From contig NC_064676.1 of assembly GCF_023278565.1 (NCBI RefSeq), positions 1,426,001 to 1,490,000 on the forward strand: a stretch of DNA of 64,000 nucleotides. Reading direction: 5' to 3'. The DNA is from Colletotrichum lupini. Lineage: Eukaryota > Ascomycota > Sordariomycetes > Glomerellales > Glomerellaceae. Position numbers and translations under genes: made by a program. Shown here piece by piece: positions 12,531-23,754 of the stretch. Below the pieces are notes generated by a model that was not told the DNA's origin, made no database searches, and saw nothing but the letters and a program-made list of their open reading frames with translations. How positions within the stretch are numbered: the first letter of the stretch is position 1; each line of letters starts with the position of its first letter.

Positions 12531-14327
12531 TATTAAAACATGGTATTAAAACATCGCTACTAACTATACTTAATTAATTAACTATCTTCTACTACTATAA
12601 TAATATAGTTATTATTCTCCCTAGGTAATTCGACCCTTATGAGTCGACTAGGACTAACTAGACGGTCGCTAGAGTCCTCCTAAGCTCTCTATATATCCTA
12701 GATATTCGCGAACCTAATATTTAGGTTTATTAGTATACTTTTCTTTTTCTATAGCCTTAATTAGTTAACTTTAGCTTCTAAAACTCAAATATAGTACTAA
12801 GATACTACTAAATAGTAGGCCTACTCGCTAAATACCTTTTTTATTCTTTTAAATAGTAGTCGTTAAGTATTATAGTTTAGACTAAGCTCTATAAATAACT
12901 TTAACTAATCGTAAAGCTCGCTAGCTTTTTTAAATATTAACTAGTTAATAATAAACGCCGCTAATATCTAATTAATAGCTTTTTTAGTATTACTAGTTAC
13001 TTACTTAGTATTTACGGTCTTTTTAGTTAGTATAACTAGGTTAAATAGGACTATTAGATTAGTAAATAGTCTAGCTATATTAGGGGGATATAGTCTAGTT
13101 ACTTTCTACTTACTTCGTATATTTAATAACGTTAAACTAGCTAAACGAGCTTTTTAATAATAGCTTAAGAAGTACCGCTTTCTAACGATAGTAAAATTGT
13201 TTACTATATCCCCCTACTAAGCTCCTTCTTATACTTAGACTTAATAGGTCTAAAAATAGCTATATTTAATAGCTAGAGGATATAGGAAGTATATAGTAAT
13301 AAGAATAGTAAGTAGACGTTATTTCTATAGTATTCCTATATAAATTCTATCGTCGTATAACTCCTATAGCTATTTAAAACTAATAATTAAGGCTTATTAA
13401 GTATACTAAGCCCCCTAAAGGGGGGGGTCTTAGTTTATAATAAGAACACTATTTTTAACTATTTAAGGGTAGTCTTATTAGTCGTTTAGCTATTATTTAT
13501 TATTATAAACTCTTAACTAGTATAAGGGTTAAGTTTAAATAAAAACTACTATTATTATACCGACTTTCCCTTATATATAACTAGTAGTTTAATAGCTTAA
13601 CTATTAATAGAGATATACTCGATTATAAATACCTAAGTACGCGAACTAAGCTTTTTTTTTCGTATTACTATAGTCTCTACTTTGCCTAAAACTAGGCTAT
13701 TAAATCCCTTACCCTCTAGGATATTAATCTTATTTATATTATACTTATTAGCTTATTTAATATTACTAATCTTTAGTATATTAAGTAATCTAAACTATAA
13801 CTTAATTATATTAGTAATAGCCCTATTTAAATATTTTAAATCGATAGTACGACTTCTTTAGACTTTAATTAATAAGTTCCTCCTTAAGAAAGCGTTTATT
13901 TATCTTTTTTTAAGAGGATTTATATCCCCCTAGGATCTTAGAACTCGTTTAGCGAATTTTATAAGCTATTTATAAATTAGTATAACGCCTAGATTATACT
14001 AAATACGAACTTACTAAGCTAGCTAGTCTTTTTATTATAAAAAAAGCCTTTAGAAGTCTGCGAATACTATTACCCTTATTTAAAAGCCTCTCTTACGGTT
14101 ATAAAGAGTTAACCTTAGAACTCCGAACTTAATTAAGGCCCGATTAACTAAGAGACCTCTTTTAATAGCCTTAAGAGCCTAAATAACTTTATTTTCGGTA
14201 TATAAGACTATTATATATTAATAAATAAGTATATAAAAAAGAATTATATTTAGACGATTTTTATAATTATTATAGTAGTTTGAAAATCGTGGGTAGGGTT
14301 TTAATGCGGTGGCTGGGATGGAGAAAT

Positions 14328-14371
14328 GGGGTGGCCAAAAGGGGGGGTGGCCAAAAGGGGTTGGGTCGACT
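14328..14371 (-). repeat. Right terminal inverted repeat (44 bp)
   Basis: Reverse complement of the left end, terminating GGGTCGACT just before TA at 14372-14373. Both internal copies of the GGCCAAAAGGGG word are intact here. Confidence 0.85.
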
Positions 14372-14389
14372 TACCTACCATCGCTATTC

Positions 14390-14480
14390 GGCTGTGTGTT
14401 CTAGTGGATTATGATTTCTCGTTCACAAGTATGTGCACTTGATCCCGAGAAGGTCGCAGGTTCGAGCCCTGCCACGGTCA
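14390..14480 (+). tRNA. tRNA-Val (anticodon CAC) candidate with 17-nt intron
   Basis: The acceptor stem GGCTGTG (14390-14396) pairs with CACGGTC (14473-14479) using G-U pairs, followed by discriminator A. The anticodon stem TCTCG/CGAGA is perfect (14417-14421 with 14446-14450). Loop TTCACA with CAC at 14424-14426 gives valine. A 17-nt insert (14428-14444) sits one base 3' of the anticodon, the canonical nuclear tRNA intron position. The T arm GCAGG-TTCGAGC-CCTGC is perfect and contains box B GGTTCGAGCCC (14459-14469). A T-run at 14489-14493 can serve as Pol III terminator. The D arm is weak, with only two or three pairs, and box A deviates at one base, so it could be a degenerating copy. It starts 16 bp from the TA target site of the DNA transposon. 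Confidence 0.65.
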
Positions 14481-14493
14481 TAGCATTATTTTT

Positions 14494-14910
14494 GGAAATG
14501 CGCTTTAACGTCTCCTGTCTTGTCCGTGACCTGTAGCTTATAGGTTGCTACGTCGTATAATTTCCCAAAGAATTTGCTCAAAACTATGTCTTGTTAACAG
14601 AAATCAATAATCCGGCTTTTCTGTCAGGCTGTCGGTCTATGTTTTGGTTGACTGGACTCATCTTAAGCCCCTATATCAAAGCTGCAAGGCAGAGTGCTGA
14701 TTGGCAGTTTAGCTGCTCATTGAATATTATTTGATTATCTGCTTTGTCCTCAGGTCTGTTTTAAGATTCCAGGACCGATTACGCCCTCATTCTTTTGCTA
14801 GTCGCCCATATCAACATTGACATAAGTGGAGGAACCGGCACATCAATATACTAAGACGCCCTTCAGTCCTGGAAGTCCCTTTGAGCGACCCCATGACAAA
14901 ATTTCTTGAA
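14494..14910. other. Intergenic DNA
   Basis: Lies between the tRNA candidate and the 3' end of the CFEM-like gene. No frame or motif could be supported. Confidence 0.5.
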
Positions 14911-15696
14911 CTAGTAAGCGGACGATGGTGCTTCTCGAGATATGGTCCTTTCTGTGCCTGTCCCATGCATAGGACTGCGTTTCCCGGTTAGCTCAGTTGC
15001 AGTCCCGCCGCCGTACCCAGCCTCTTCAAAAATGGTCCTCCTCTTTTTGCGTCCCAAGTATACCAAGGCAAGTACCAGGAGGACGGCCGCAACCACTGCG
15101 ACGGCGATGCCTGTTATAGCTCCACTCGACATCCCGCTCTTCGTTGGTACTGTATCACCAAGTTGATCTTGCTGGCTCACAGAAGCGTTTCTTGCCGATA
15201 CATGCTGCTCGACGGCAACTTCAACGGTTCTTGGTACGCTGAAGGTAGACAAGAGCCCAGTGGTTAGACCTTTCCTCTTAGCTGCATGTGCACAGGCTGA
15301 CGATACAGCATCTCGAGCTCCTGTTGAGATTAAGTTGTCAGATGGTGTAGAAGAATGCCAATTGGTTGTCAGACTTACTCGGCATGTTTACTGGCGTGCG
15401 TCCAGCCAGACATGATATCAGGACCAATGTCATGGCCTCCTGTCCGTCTGTGTCACATGGACAGTGCAGATTGTCGAGTCCGCAGCCGATTCCTCGGATG
15501 CCGTCCCTGATACACGGAACATCATAGGTTGGCTGGTATCCAAAGTCCCCCGCATTTGTCGCGTGTAATGAGTAGATAAGGTCGTGAATAGGCAGTATCA
15601 TGCTGGGACGAAATTTGATCTCATGTACGAGAGTGGCGAGCAGAAGAGAAGATGCATCACGGAAAAGGTGCATGCCCAAAGGATAATCAGAAGCAT
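14911..15696 (-). CDS. CFEM-like cysteine-rich protein with one transmembrane helix
   Basis: Two exons are clear: one reaching 15379 from upstream, and 14911-15320. They are joined in frame over a 58-nt intron (15321-15378; GTAAGT donor, CAACAG acceptor). The first carries a cysteine pattern GC-x5-D/N-x2-C-x-C followed by ISC and SAC, resembling the core of the fungal CFEM domain. Two of the usual eight cysteines are not seen, so membership is tentative. After a Ser/Thr-rich stretch comes one hydrophobic helix (IAVAVVAAVLLVLALVYL), then KKRR and a cytoplasmic tail, meaning a type I membrane protein. The 5' end is uncertain. The CFEM frame runs open to 15709 without a signal peptide. In another frame, an ATG at 15694-15696 opens a signal-like hydrophobic stretch (MLLIILWACTFSVMHLLF), so a further 5' intron is likely. 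CFEM proteins act at the fungal surface in haem or iron uptake or in host interaction; the role here is inferred. Confidence 0.5.
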
Positions 15697-16044
15697 CCAG
15701 TAGCATCATATTATCATGGTTGCTGGCCTACCGTGCCTAAGGTACGAAGCCAAGCTGAGCCATCTGAGGGATTGGAGCGCCACGGTTATTGGAGACGGTG
15801 CGCGCCACGGTGACGATCTTCAAATCTAAACAAGCCACAGGTTTCCGGTTTCCCCTCCTTTGTCCACGTCGAGGACCAATCACTCCCCTTCTACTAGCAT
15901 TGGAGAAGAAAGCATGTGCCGGCAATTGGAATCACGGGTATGCGGGTTCGACTAGTCTCTCTACCAGACTAAGCAAGCTTGGAGGTAGCTCCCTCTTTTT
16001 TTAGTAGACCGCCCTTCCTTGATGCACCATTGTCCCATGCAGCT
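15697..16044. other. Intergenic DNA
   Basis: Lies between the CFEM-like gene's uncertain 5' end and the 3' end of URC4. It probably holds the promoter and possibly a 5' exon of the CFEM-like gene. Nothing else is recognisable. Confidence 0.4.
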
Positions 16045-17518
16045 CTAGAATACAGTGCCATCGCTCTTGATGAGAATTGGGCTTGACTTGGTCTGCGGCC
16101 GGAACTTTGCTGCCGTCTCCCGCCCAGATTTCCACGTCCCTGCCTCGAGCAGCTGTACCATGCTCAGCTCGACACCCTCTCCCATGCGAGATTGAATCTT
16201 GCCATAGAGGCTATCGATCAGGACCAACGTCATTGCCCTCCATTCCACGATGACATCGTCACCAGCCTCGAACATTGGCAGCTCGCTACCCGATGCTTTC
16301 AAGCCTCGGTCCAGTGTCTCCTTCTTCAGGGCCAAAACACCCATATCGACGAACAGGCCGCCGTTGCGGTACTCCGGCAAGGCCGTGAGAGAGCCAGCAT
16401 TGACCCACTCCAGACCGAGTACCCGTTGGAATGGAACCATGAGGGAGTAGGTGAGCCACTGTGTCAGTTTGTGGAAAGGTTGAATGCCTGCCGCAGGGGA
16501 GTCGGAACTGCCGGCCTTTGCTCCCTTGCGTAAAGTACTCAACGGCCAGGCATCGCCGATGGGTGTTCCGCCAATAGTTGTGCGATCCTTGGGCCAAGCA
16601 GGAATCAAAAGAGTCTGGAGAATATCCCAGAGATAGAGCACATCAATCTTGGAGGACCCTTTGGCAGACTTCACCAGATAGTCTACTCGTCGTTAGCACG
16701 CAGAAAGTATTTCAGGGGCAGCAGCATCTAACGCACCGACAAGGTTGCCTGGGCGGCCTTCAGCTCCAAATACTTCGGGATGGGCCAAAAGTGACTCTCC
16801 CAGGCTGCGAAGGAGACCGGCGCGAGAGTCAACTCCCAGCATGGGGTTGCTGTCTGAAACCTGGAAACCCTCTGCTAGTGCACTTGTCTCCAAGCGCTCC
16901 AGGCCCTTTCCTGTGAGTAATAGTGGTTAGCACATGTCTTCAATATTGAAATAAGAGTTGCAAAGATTACCATCGACTATAGGGTTGGCCTTGTCTGTTG
17001 ATGTTGTATAGGCCAAGGCGTTGAACATGTGGAGACTAGCCACGGCGATGCCCTCGCTGCGCTCATAAATCTGGTCGGTCTTGGGCTCCTTGTATCGCCA
17101 ATGATCACCTGCCCCGGCATCCAAAAGCACAGACACAAAAAATAGGTCGATGAGACGACGGGTGACCTCGGTCTCGTCGCTTCCACTTGCTTTCCACTCT
17201 TCTATGATGTTGGTAACGCGGGGCACATTGCCGACTTCAAAGTGTTGCCAACGCCCATGAGGAGGGATTGTATGGAACTTGTCCGGGCCGTAGTCGCGCT
17301 AAAGAGCTCATGTTAGGCTTGCCGTACGAGGGTTTCGAAGTGAATGAAGAATTAGTCCCGACCTTGATAACTGAAGCCACGAAATCGACCACCTCATCCA
17401 GCTTGTCTTCATGAACTTCAAAGTGGCTCAAGTTCCCAGCTTTGGCAACATCCCCAACGATCTTCGCGCGCTCCCGGATGGCGCGCAGGGAGAGAAGGTA
17501 CTTGACTTCGGAATCCAT
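16045..17518 (-). CDS. URC4: URC4/Urg3-type uracil catabolism protein (DUF1688)
   Basis: Four exons, 17363-17518, 16971-17298, 16737-16910 and 16045-16682, give 431 residues, close to the family's usual length. All joints are in frame. Introns are 64, 60 and 54 nt, the first using a weak GTCGGG donor but with a GCCTAAC branch site. Family landmarks include RDYGPDKFHTIPPHGRWQHF in exon 2, the RSEGIAVASLHMF helix, NPMLGVDSRAGLL in exon 3, and LTYSLMVPFQRVLG with EYRNGGLFVD in exon 4. The protein belongs to the fungal URC pathway, which releases nitrogen from uracil through ribosylated intermediates; URC4's exact reaction is unsettled. Other URC genes (URC1, URC6) are not in this window. The first in-frame ATG is at 17516-17518; the frame continues upstream only to a non-ATG codon. 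Confidence 0.88.
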
Positions 17519-18884
17519 TGTGATCAATCTGAATAAGTTAAATGTGAGAATTAGTATGAAAGTGTTGAAACCCCCTCCGTGAGCGATGTATGCACGACGA
17601 CAAAGGACAAGCAGGGCGACTCCGCACTTATCTAATAGGAGTCGCGGGGAGCTCCGACGATGTCACTGAGGAGGCGGTGGGCACCTGCGACGGCGCCCGG
17701 AGCGCCTTATCGGCCTGACAAACACTGAGACACTAACACCGCATCGGGCGCCGGCGGGTACTGGCGGCCCTCGCTTCGCATTCGGGCACTAATGCCTGTT
17801 GCTTGACTGTCAAGTGATGTCTGATGTTGTAAAGTAAGACATTCAAGTAATTCATTAAACCACAACATAGCCTCTATTCTAGCTCAATCGTTTACAACAG
17901 AATACCTTGAATCCCAGATCCCGATGTCTTGACGTTACCATCACTCATGACTTAGAGTAGAGTTTAGCCAACCCAAGTGGGTGCACAATGAAGTCATTCA
18001 GGGTCCAGGGACTATGGTGCTCATGGTCAAAGACTAACATATGGCATGATGTCTTCCGTTCTGCAAGTTCAATTGAATTCCTTGTCCTCGGTGAAGCTAT
18101 CTATATCGCTTCTTTGTGGAGGGTTTGCGAACAGAGACACCGTTTTCTGAATGTCGTCCCAGGTGCCTGCTTGTAATGGACGAAGTAGGATATTGTGGCA
18201 ACCCGCACTCTAAGGGAATCACAAGAAACACAATGAATGAATGAATTCATGGCATACCAATGTTATGGTACAACGGTGGCTTTTCATTGCTCACAATGCA
18301 AGCTCAGAAGCTCGCCCAACTTGCCAAAACCTGCGATAGACCGACATCCTCGCGGAATCACCAATTGTTATCGTCAGTGTAAGTCAATTACACCAGCAAA
18401 TTAGGAGTGAGTTATTTTAGGCAAGCTGCAGCCTAAGTTTGTTTTAACCTAGAGAGACTAACGTATAATTCGTACGGTGACATTTTCATGCGTTTACTAT
18501 CACTTCTGTAGTTACACAGCATTACATTGATCAAGGAGAAGGAAATATGATAACTGGTAACGGGGCCATCTTTACACAACTCCTCACAATGAAAGTCAGA
18601 ACTTTCAGTCGATAGTATGTTACTCATGATGTTCGCGAACGCTTGAAGTAGAGGTCACATAAAGATCACGTGCTAGGCGGCCTCCGACTAAGGACATTCA
18701 GCCTCATTTCAATCAAACACCCATAGCTGCGCCTGAAAGATTTCTCCCGGCCGCTCTTCAAATTCCGGTAGAGTCTAGGAAATTCAGTAATCTCGCAATC
18801 AAGCCCGATCTAGATTCCTTTTCTTCAAAAATATCGCCTGGAATCCTCTAAGTAGGATATTATCCAACCAAATCGGACAGGGAA
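17519..18884. other. Divergent intergenic region between URC4 and the HET gene
   Basis: 1.37 kb that must contain promoters for both divergently read neighbours. A GC-rich stretch (about 17630-17780) lies nearest URC4 and is followed by AT-richer DNA. Short frames at 17988-18176 and 18433-18627 lack motifs and are not called. Confidence 0.5.
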
Positions 18885-21175
18885 ATGGATAGATTCTACG
18901 CCGAACGACACTTTCCCCACCCGTGGCGCAGCGAATCTTTACAACCTGCCGAATTTCCCGCGTTCTCGACCGCAGGTCACACGTGTCATCATTGTGCTTC
19001 AGCTCTTATATCAACATCAAGCGTTGCCCCCGAGAGAATCAATAGATGGGTGTCGCTACATAGCGACCCACTGAAGACACGCCAACGAGGGAGCCTTAGG
19101 TGGAGAAACCTTTTGCCTCATAACATGCGGCAGGTTGCCGCTGCTAACGCTGAAGGATGTCCATTCTTCGTCTGGATATGGGGACAGATCGAGAAGTCTA
19201 GGACACCGCCTGAGCAACTCTTGCGGACAAGGATTTGCTTGGTGATTGAATCTGTGAATGGAATCATCTCCGACGCTACTAAATGCTCGATTTTTCTGTC
19301 GACGAGCGACTACTCTTGGAGTCCAACAGGGGGTACTTTTGACATTGAGTCTGACGCGTGTAAGCTGAATTTTTATTGGCGGTAGCGCCCATTATCAGTA
19401 CATCTTGCTGAGGCTGTACAGATGACCCCTCCGCGGATGATGCCGTAGGGCAAACCATAGATGGCGGTACCTTTTCAGAGAGCGGCATCGCTCAAATTCG
19501 TCGTCGACTCCAGGTATGCCTTGAATCACACCCGTCTTGTCGACAAGGAACAGGTACTCGGCCTCTGCGGTTCATCGAACTGTCCCCCGGGGACGAGAGA
19601 ACTGTCCGTATTAGACAAGCCCATAGCAAAAGAGTTGACCCATACGTTGCTCTCTCCTACTGCTGGGGCCTGGACCAGACCATCAAGACCACTACAGTCA
19701 ACTTGGCTCGACATCAGACAGGAATAGAAGTCAGAAACCTGCCCAAAACTATACAGGACGCGATTCATGTCACCCGACAATTGGGTGTAAAACTCCTCTG
19801 GGTTGATAGCCTCTGCATTGTTCAAAACGATCCTGCTCTTTTAGCCAGAGAGGTCGGTGACATGGCTCATTACTACGCCAACTCTATAATCACAATTTCC
19901 GCGGCAGTAGCGAAAAGTTGTGCTGAAGGATTCCTCAGCCCGCCTAACACGACAGGACCGGATGGTTATGTAGGATTCTACTTCCCTTTTTCCGGTGACC
20001 CTCGCCCAGATAACTCATCCAAAAGACGCTTCAAGCTCTTCCGTGGTGAGGCGCGAGACGAGATTGACCATATCGATACCCGGGCTTGGACGTTGCAAGA
20101 GTCTCTGTTGGCCACTCGGTTGGTCTCCTTTGGCACTCGCCGGATATCCTGGGCTTGTATGACCACTAGATTCGGTCCAAGCTCAGGTGCTGCATCACTC
20201 CGGGATAACATGTTCAAGACCCGCCACTGGGTGGGATACAGGGATAGGATCGCCCACAACAAAAGCTATGGCTGTAACCCAAGAAACCCCGAGCATCTAA
20301 TCCCAGATCTTCATGCTATTCTTTATCCACCTCTCGAAGCAATCTTCCAGCTATGGTCCAAGGTTGTGGAAGAGTTCTCACAGCGGACACTCTCCGTTCC
20401 TGAAGACCGGCTGTTGGCCATCTCAGGAGTTGCCCAAACACTTGGAAACTTGGTCAACCCGTCGGGTGATATCGACACACCTCCATACGTTGCGGGGCTA
20501 TGGAATACGCCTCTCCTCCCACTGCAACTCTTATGGATGCCAAAGAAGCCCCTCACTCCGCAGCTGTCTTCCTCCTACATAGCGCCGTCTTGGTCCTGGG
20601 CGAGCTTTCCAGGAGCCGTCGTCTGGCACTTGCCTGACTTGACCCACCTTGACTCGTGTATACATACACAATCTGGACAAGAAAAGAAAACGCCCTCGCT
20701 ATTAGATAGCGAAGACTTCGTTGACTATAAGAAGCTAGCAATTACATCGCGGGCGGACGGCATAGGTCTCTCGCCATTGCCGGAAGTGGTCGCTGTCTCA
20801 GTGGAGCCTGTCATCGACGTCGCACCATATGGAGGTGTCGTATCAGGATGCATCACCTTACGAGGCAAGGCTTTTAGCCGTATGAACGAAGTCGTTGCGC
20901 CTTGGCATATCCAAATGCGCTTCGACTCTGGGGCAGAGTTGCATTCGTTAAAAGACTTGCCTTCGGAGTTCATTTGTTTCCATATACTTGGTTATGTGAT
21001 AGAAGATGACATTCCGCTAGATCATCATGACCAGCGTCTAGGCAAAAACTCACAAGGTTTGATTCTTGGAAGGGCGCAAGATGGGACATACCGTCGTGTT
21101 GGACTCTACGTAGGCCTGGACATAGGCGACCGTCTGCGCATGATAGAAACTATGATAGAGGTCACACTACACTAG
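18885..21175 (+). CDS. HET-domain (heterokaryon incompatibility) protein
   Basis: Exon 1 (18885-19359) and exon 2 (19422-21175) are joined in frame over a 62-nt intron with GTAAGC donor and TACAG acceptor, giving 742 residues. An alternative acceptor at 19412 would add three residues and is also in frame. The HET signature is plain: ESHPSC, then RVDPYVALSYCWG, LPKTIQDAIHVTRQLG, LLWVDSLCIVQND and AHYYANSIITISA. C-terminal family features follow: RAWTLQESLLATR, LSVPEDRLLAISG, YVAGLWNTPL and APSWSWASF. The N-terminal 200 residues are variable and contain CHHC, a common cysteine pair ahead of HET domains. HET proteins trigger programmed cell death on non-self recognition when hyphae fuse. This one lies between transposon-rich DNA and a secreted glycosidase, as such fast-evolving genes often do. 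Partner and allele specificity cannot be read from sequence. Confidence 0.88.
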
Positions 21176-21913
21176 GATCTAGGTAACAAGGCTATGCGAA
21201 TGATAATGGAAGCCAAAAAAGACATCTAATTCGTGTTTTGGGCGCTCTACGCTTACGGGTGAGATGGGTTGATGTTGACTTTTAGTTTCACTGGTCTGAA
21301 AGACGGAAAATGCACTGTTCAAAGGTCCAAGATCCGGGTGGCTGGTAGGCCCACGAATTAATCAGTTCTTCAAAGTACCCATCATATCTTATTCTGAGCT
21401 GAGATCGATGTTGATGTTATGGAAAGACCAACCGGGCCAAATCAAAAACGATAAGGCTTAGCCCAACGTGCATCATAAAGCAAGAGCGATGCCAAGGACG
21501 TTGAGATAGAGACTGCAGTACAGAGCAACGGTATAACACATTTCCGCCTATCACTTTGATGCCCATGACGTGATTAGCAGGGCATTCGCAGCTCAATTCA
21601 AGGTGGGATCTGCTCACGGATCGGAAAGCGCCTGCAAATCTGTCTTTACCCGGCCAATTTTCCCCCGCGATGATATACCCCGCGTCGCGGACCCATCACC
21701 GCGCGCATCGGGGGTTCGCCCGGACAGGCCCGAAGGCCGGGCGGAAGCTAGGACGCTTGTCTACAGGGGTGTTCTGACTTATTAGAGCTGGAAATTTGCA
21801 CTCCTCGTCGGTCGCTTGTATAAGAGAGGCCGAGCTCCGTTTACAGACATGTAAGTCTTTGTGAGGTCGGCTACAAGTTCGAGGTAGCAAAGCTACATCT
21901 CTAACTTGACGCG
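21176..21913. other. Intergenic DNA before the GH43 gene
   Basis: Contains the 3' flank of the HET gene and the GH43 promoter. A GC-rich patch at about 21650-21750 is the only compositional feature. No gene is supported. Confidence 0.5.
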
Positions 21914-23754
21914 ATGAAGCTCCTCGCAAGAGCGACGCTGCTATTAGCAGCTGTCGTATCAGCCATCAAGAACCCAATTCTCCCAGGGTCAAGCTCACCA
22001 TCCTCTCCAATCACCTCAAATTAACCTCACTAACACCTCCCCAGATGGAACCCCGACCCAGCCATTCTCCGCGTCGGAGACACCTACTACATGGCAGTCT
22101 CCTCCTTCACCTACTATCCCGGCATCCCAATCTACAAGTCCACAGACCTCGCAAATTGGGACCTCGTATCCCACGCCCTCCAAGACCCCTCCGTCCTCGC
22201 CCTCTATGGCGTCTCCGCCGGCGAGGGCGTCTGGGCCCCCTCCTTCTCCCACCACAACGGCCTCTTCTACATCACCTCCATGACGCGATGGGGCTCCGAC
22301 CCGGACTCCCGCTCCTGGCCGCGGATATGGTACATCTCCTCCCCGGACCTCGTCACTTGGTCCCCTCTGACATGGGCGGAGCCTTACGGCATCGATCCGG
22401 ATCTGTTTCACGACCCGGCTACGGGGAAGTCTCACCTCAACCTCATGGGGCCTAATAATAACTATGACCGGCTATGGGGCATAACACAATGCGAAATTGA
22501 TCTCAGCACAGGAAAATGCATCGGTCCCTACCGTAATATCTGGAACGGAACACTTCCGCAACTGCCCAGCTCCAGACCAGAGGGTCCCAAGATGTTCAAG
22601 CGCGGGGAGTGGTACTACCTCCTCCTAGCGGAAGGCGGCACGAGTACAGGCCACCGCGCGACGATAGGCCGCTCAAAGTCACCCCAGGGCCCGTGGGAAT
22701 CTTCCCCGACGAACCCGCTCATCTACAATGGCGCCGATCCGAAGCTCACGATGCAGTCGACTGGCCACGCAACGTTCACTGATACACCTGACGGAGAGTG
22801 GTACGCCTCCCTGTTAGCAAGACGGAACGTAAAGGGTGCCTCGCCTCTCGGTCGCGAGGCATTTCTGGTAAAGGTTGACTGGGAGGACGGGTGGCCGACG
22901 ATGAATGGAGGGAAGCCTCTGTTATTGAGCGAGAGCGTCGACGGACCAGATCAGGAGTATCCCAAGGCGAAATGGGTTGATGATTTTACTGGCCCTGAGT
23001 TAGGCATCAGCTGGTACCAGCAGCGGACGCCGTACACGGAGAACTTCCGCCTGAAGGGTGCGGCGGCGACGGGTGGGTTCGGGAAGAGAGTGGTTGCCAA
23101 CGACTCGGGGATCGTGTTCAATCCCAATGTTTTCACGCTCGGGGACCGGGATACGGCGGCTGCTGTGCTTCGAAAGCAGACGTCGTTGAACATGACTTTC
23201 TCAGCTAGACTGTCGTCGACGTCGGCTGGGCTGGGACCAAGGCAGTCGGTAGGAATTGCGTCGTATCTGAGTGAAGTCAATCATCAAGATATTGGCGTAA
23301 GAGGATGTTGGAATTCGACTGGGCTGTGCTTATACGTCGACCTCTTGCCAACTTCCACTGGTCCCACAACTCGATCTAATGTAGGTTCTCCCGCGTTCTC
23401 AAGTTGTTGACTGCCTACGTACTAATCTTTTCACCTTACCTCTAGTCAACAGAATACCCTCTCAGCGAGTCAACGATCTCCGCAGATCTAACACTTCACA
23501 TCCGCGCCTCGCCTTTGGAATACTCCCTCGGCTACTCTCGCAGCAACGCGTCTTCGCCCACATGGTTGAAGACATTCAACTCCAAGCAGATGAGCTCGAA
23601 CCCTGGGTATCCCAACTTCGAGGGCTCCATGTTCGCCCTCTTCGCCAGCGGGAATGGAGAGCCGTGGCCGTACGACGCTCCGGAGGTAGGCTTCAACCGC
23701 GTCGAGGAGGTATACTTTGACGAGGGTCTACCGGACTATGACAATTGGGCGTAG
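21914..23754 (+). CDS. Secreted glycoside hydrolase family 43 (beta-xylosidase/arabinofuranosidase type)
   Basis: Three exons, 21914-21987, 22045-23380 and 23446-23754, encode 572 residues. Introns are 57 nt (GTCAAG donor, CACTAAC branch) and 65 nt (GTAGGT donor). Residues 1-17 are a signal peptide ending VVSA. The five-bladed propeller catalytic domain follows, with its three acids visible: Asp29 in WNPDPAILR (base), Asp142 in GIDPDLF (pKa modulator) and Glu204 in SRPEGPKMF (acid). From about residue 330 (WVDDFTGPELGISWY) a C-terminal beta-sandwich module begins, the arrangement found in GH43 beta-xylosidases and exo-arabinofuranosidases. Length fits that subgroup. It acts outside the cell on hemicellulose side chains or xylo-oligosaccharides. 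Which sugar it releases cannot be fixed from the sequence alone. Confidence 0.92.

Larger units (their letters stand above)
12487..14371. mobile_element. RIP-degraded TIR DNA transposon, 1,885 bp (Fot1/pogo size class)
   Basis: Both ends carry matching inverted repeats starting AGTCGACCCA (12487-12530 and 14328-14371). They are flanked by the dinucleotide TA on each side (12485-12486 and 14372-14373), the target duplication made by Tc1/mariner-superfamily transposases. The 1.9-kb length fits the fungal Fot1/Pot2 group of that superfamily. The interior is AT-rich with very few CA or TG dinucleotides, so the transposase gene has been destroyed by RIP and no coding frame remains. The family name is inferred from target site and length, not from protein sequence. 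Each inverted repeat contains a second internal copy of the word CCCCTTTTGGCCACCCC, giving the ends a repeated substructure that may be transposase binding sites. Confidence 0.8.
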
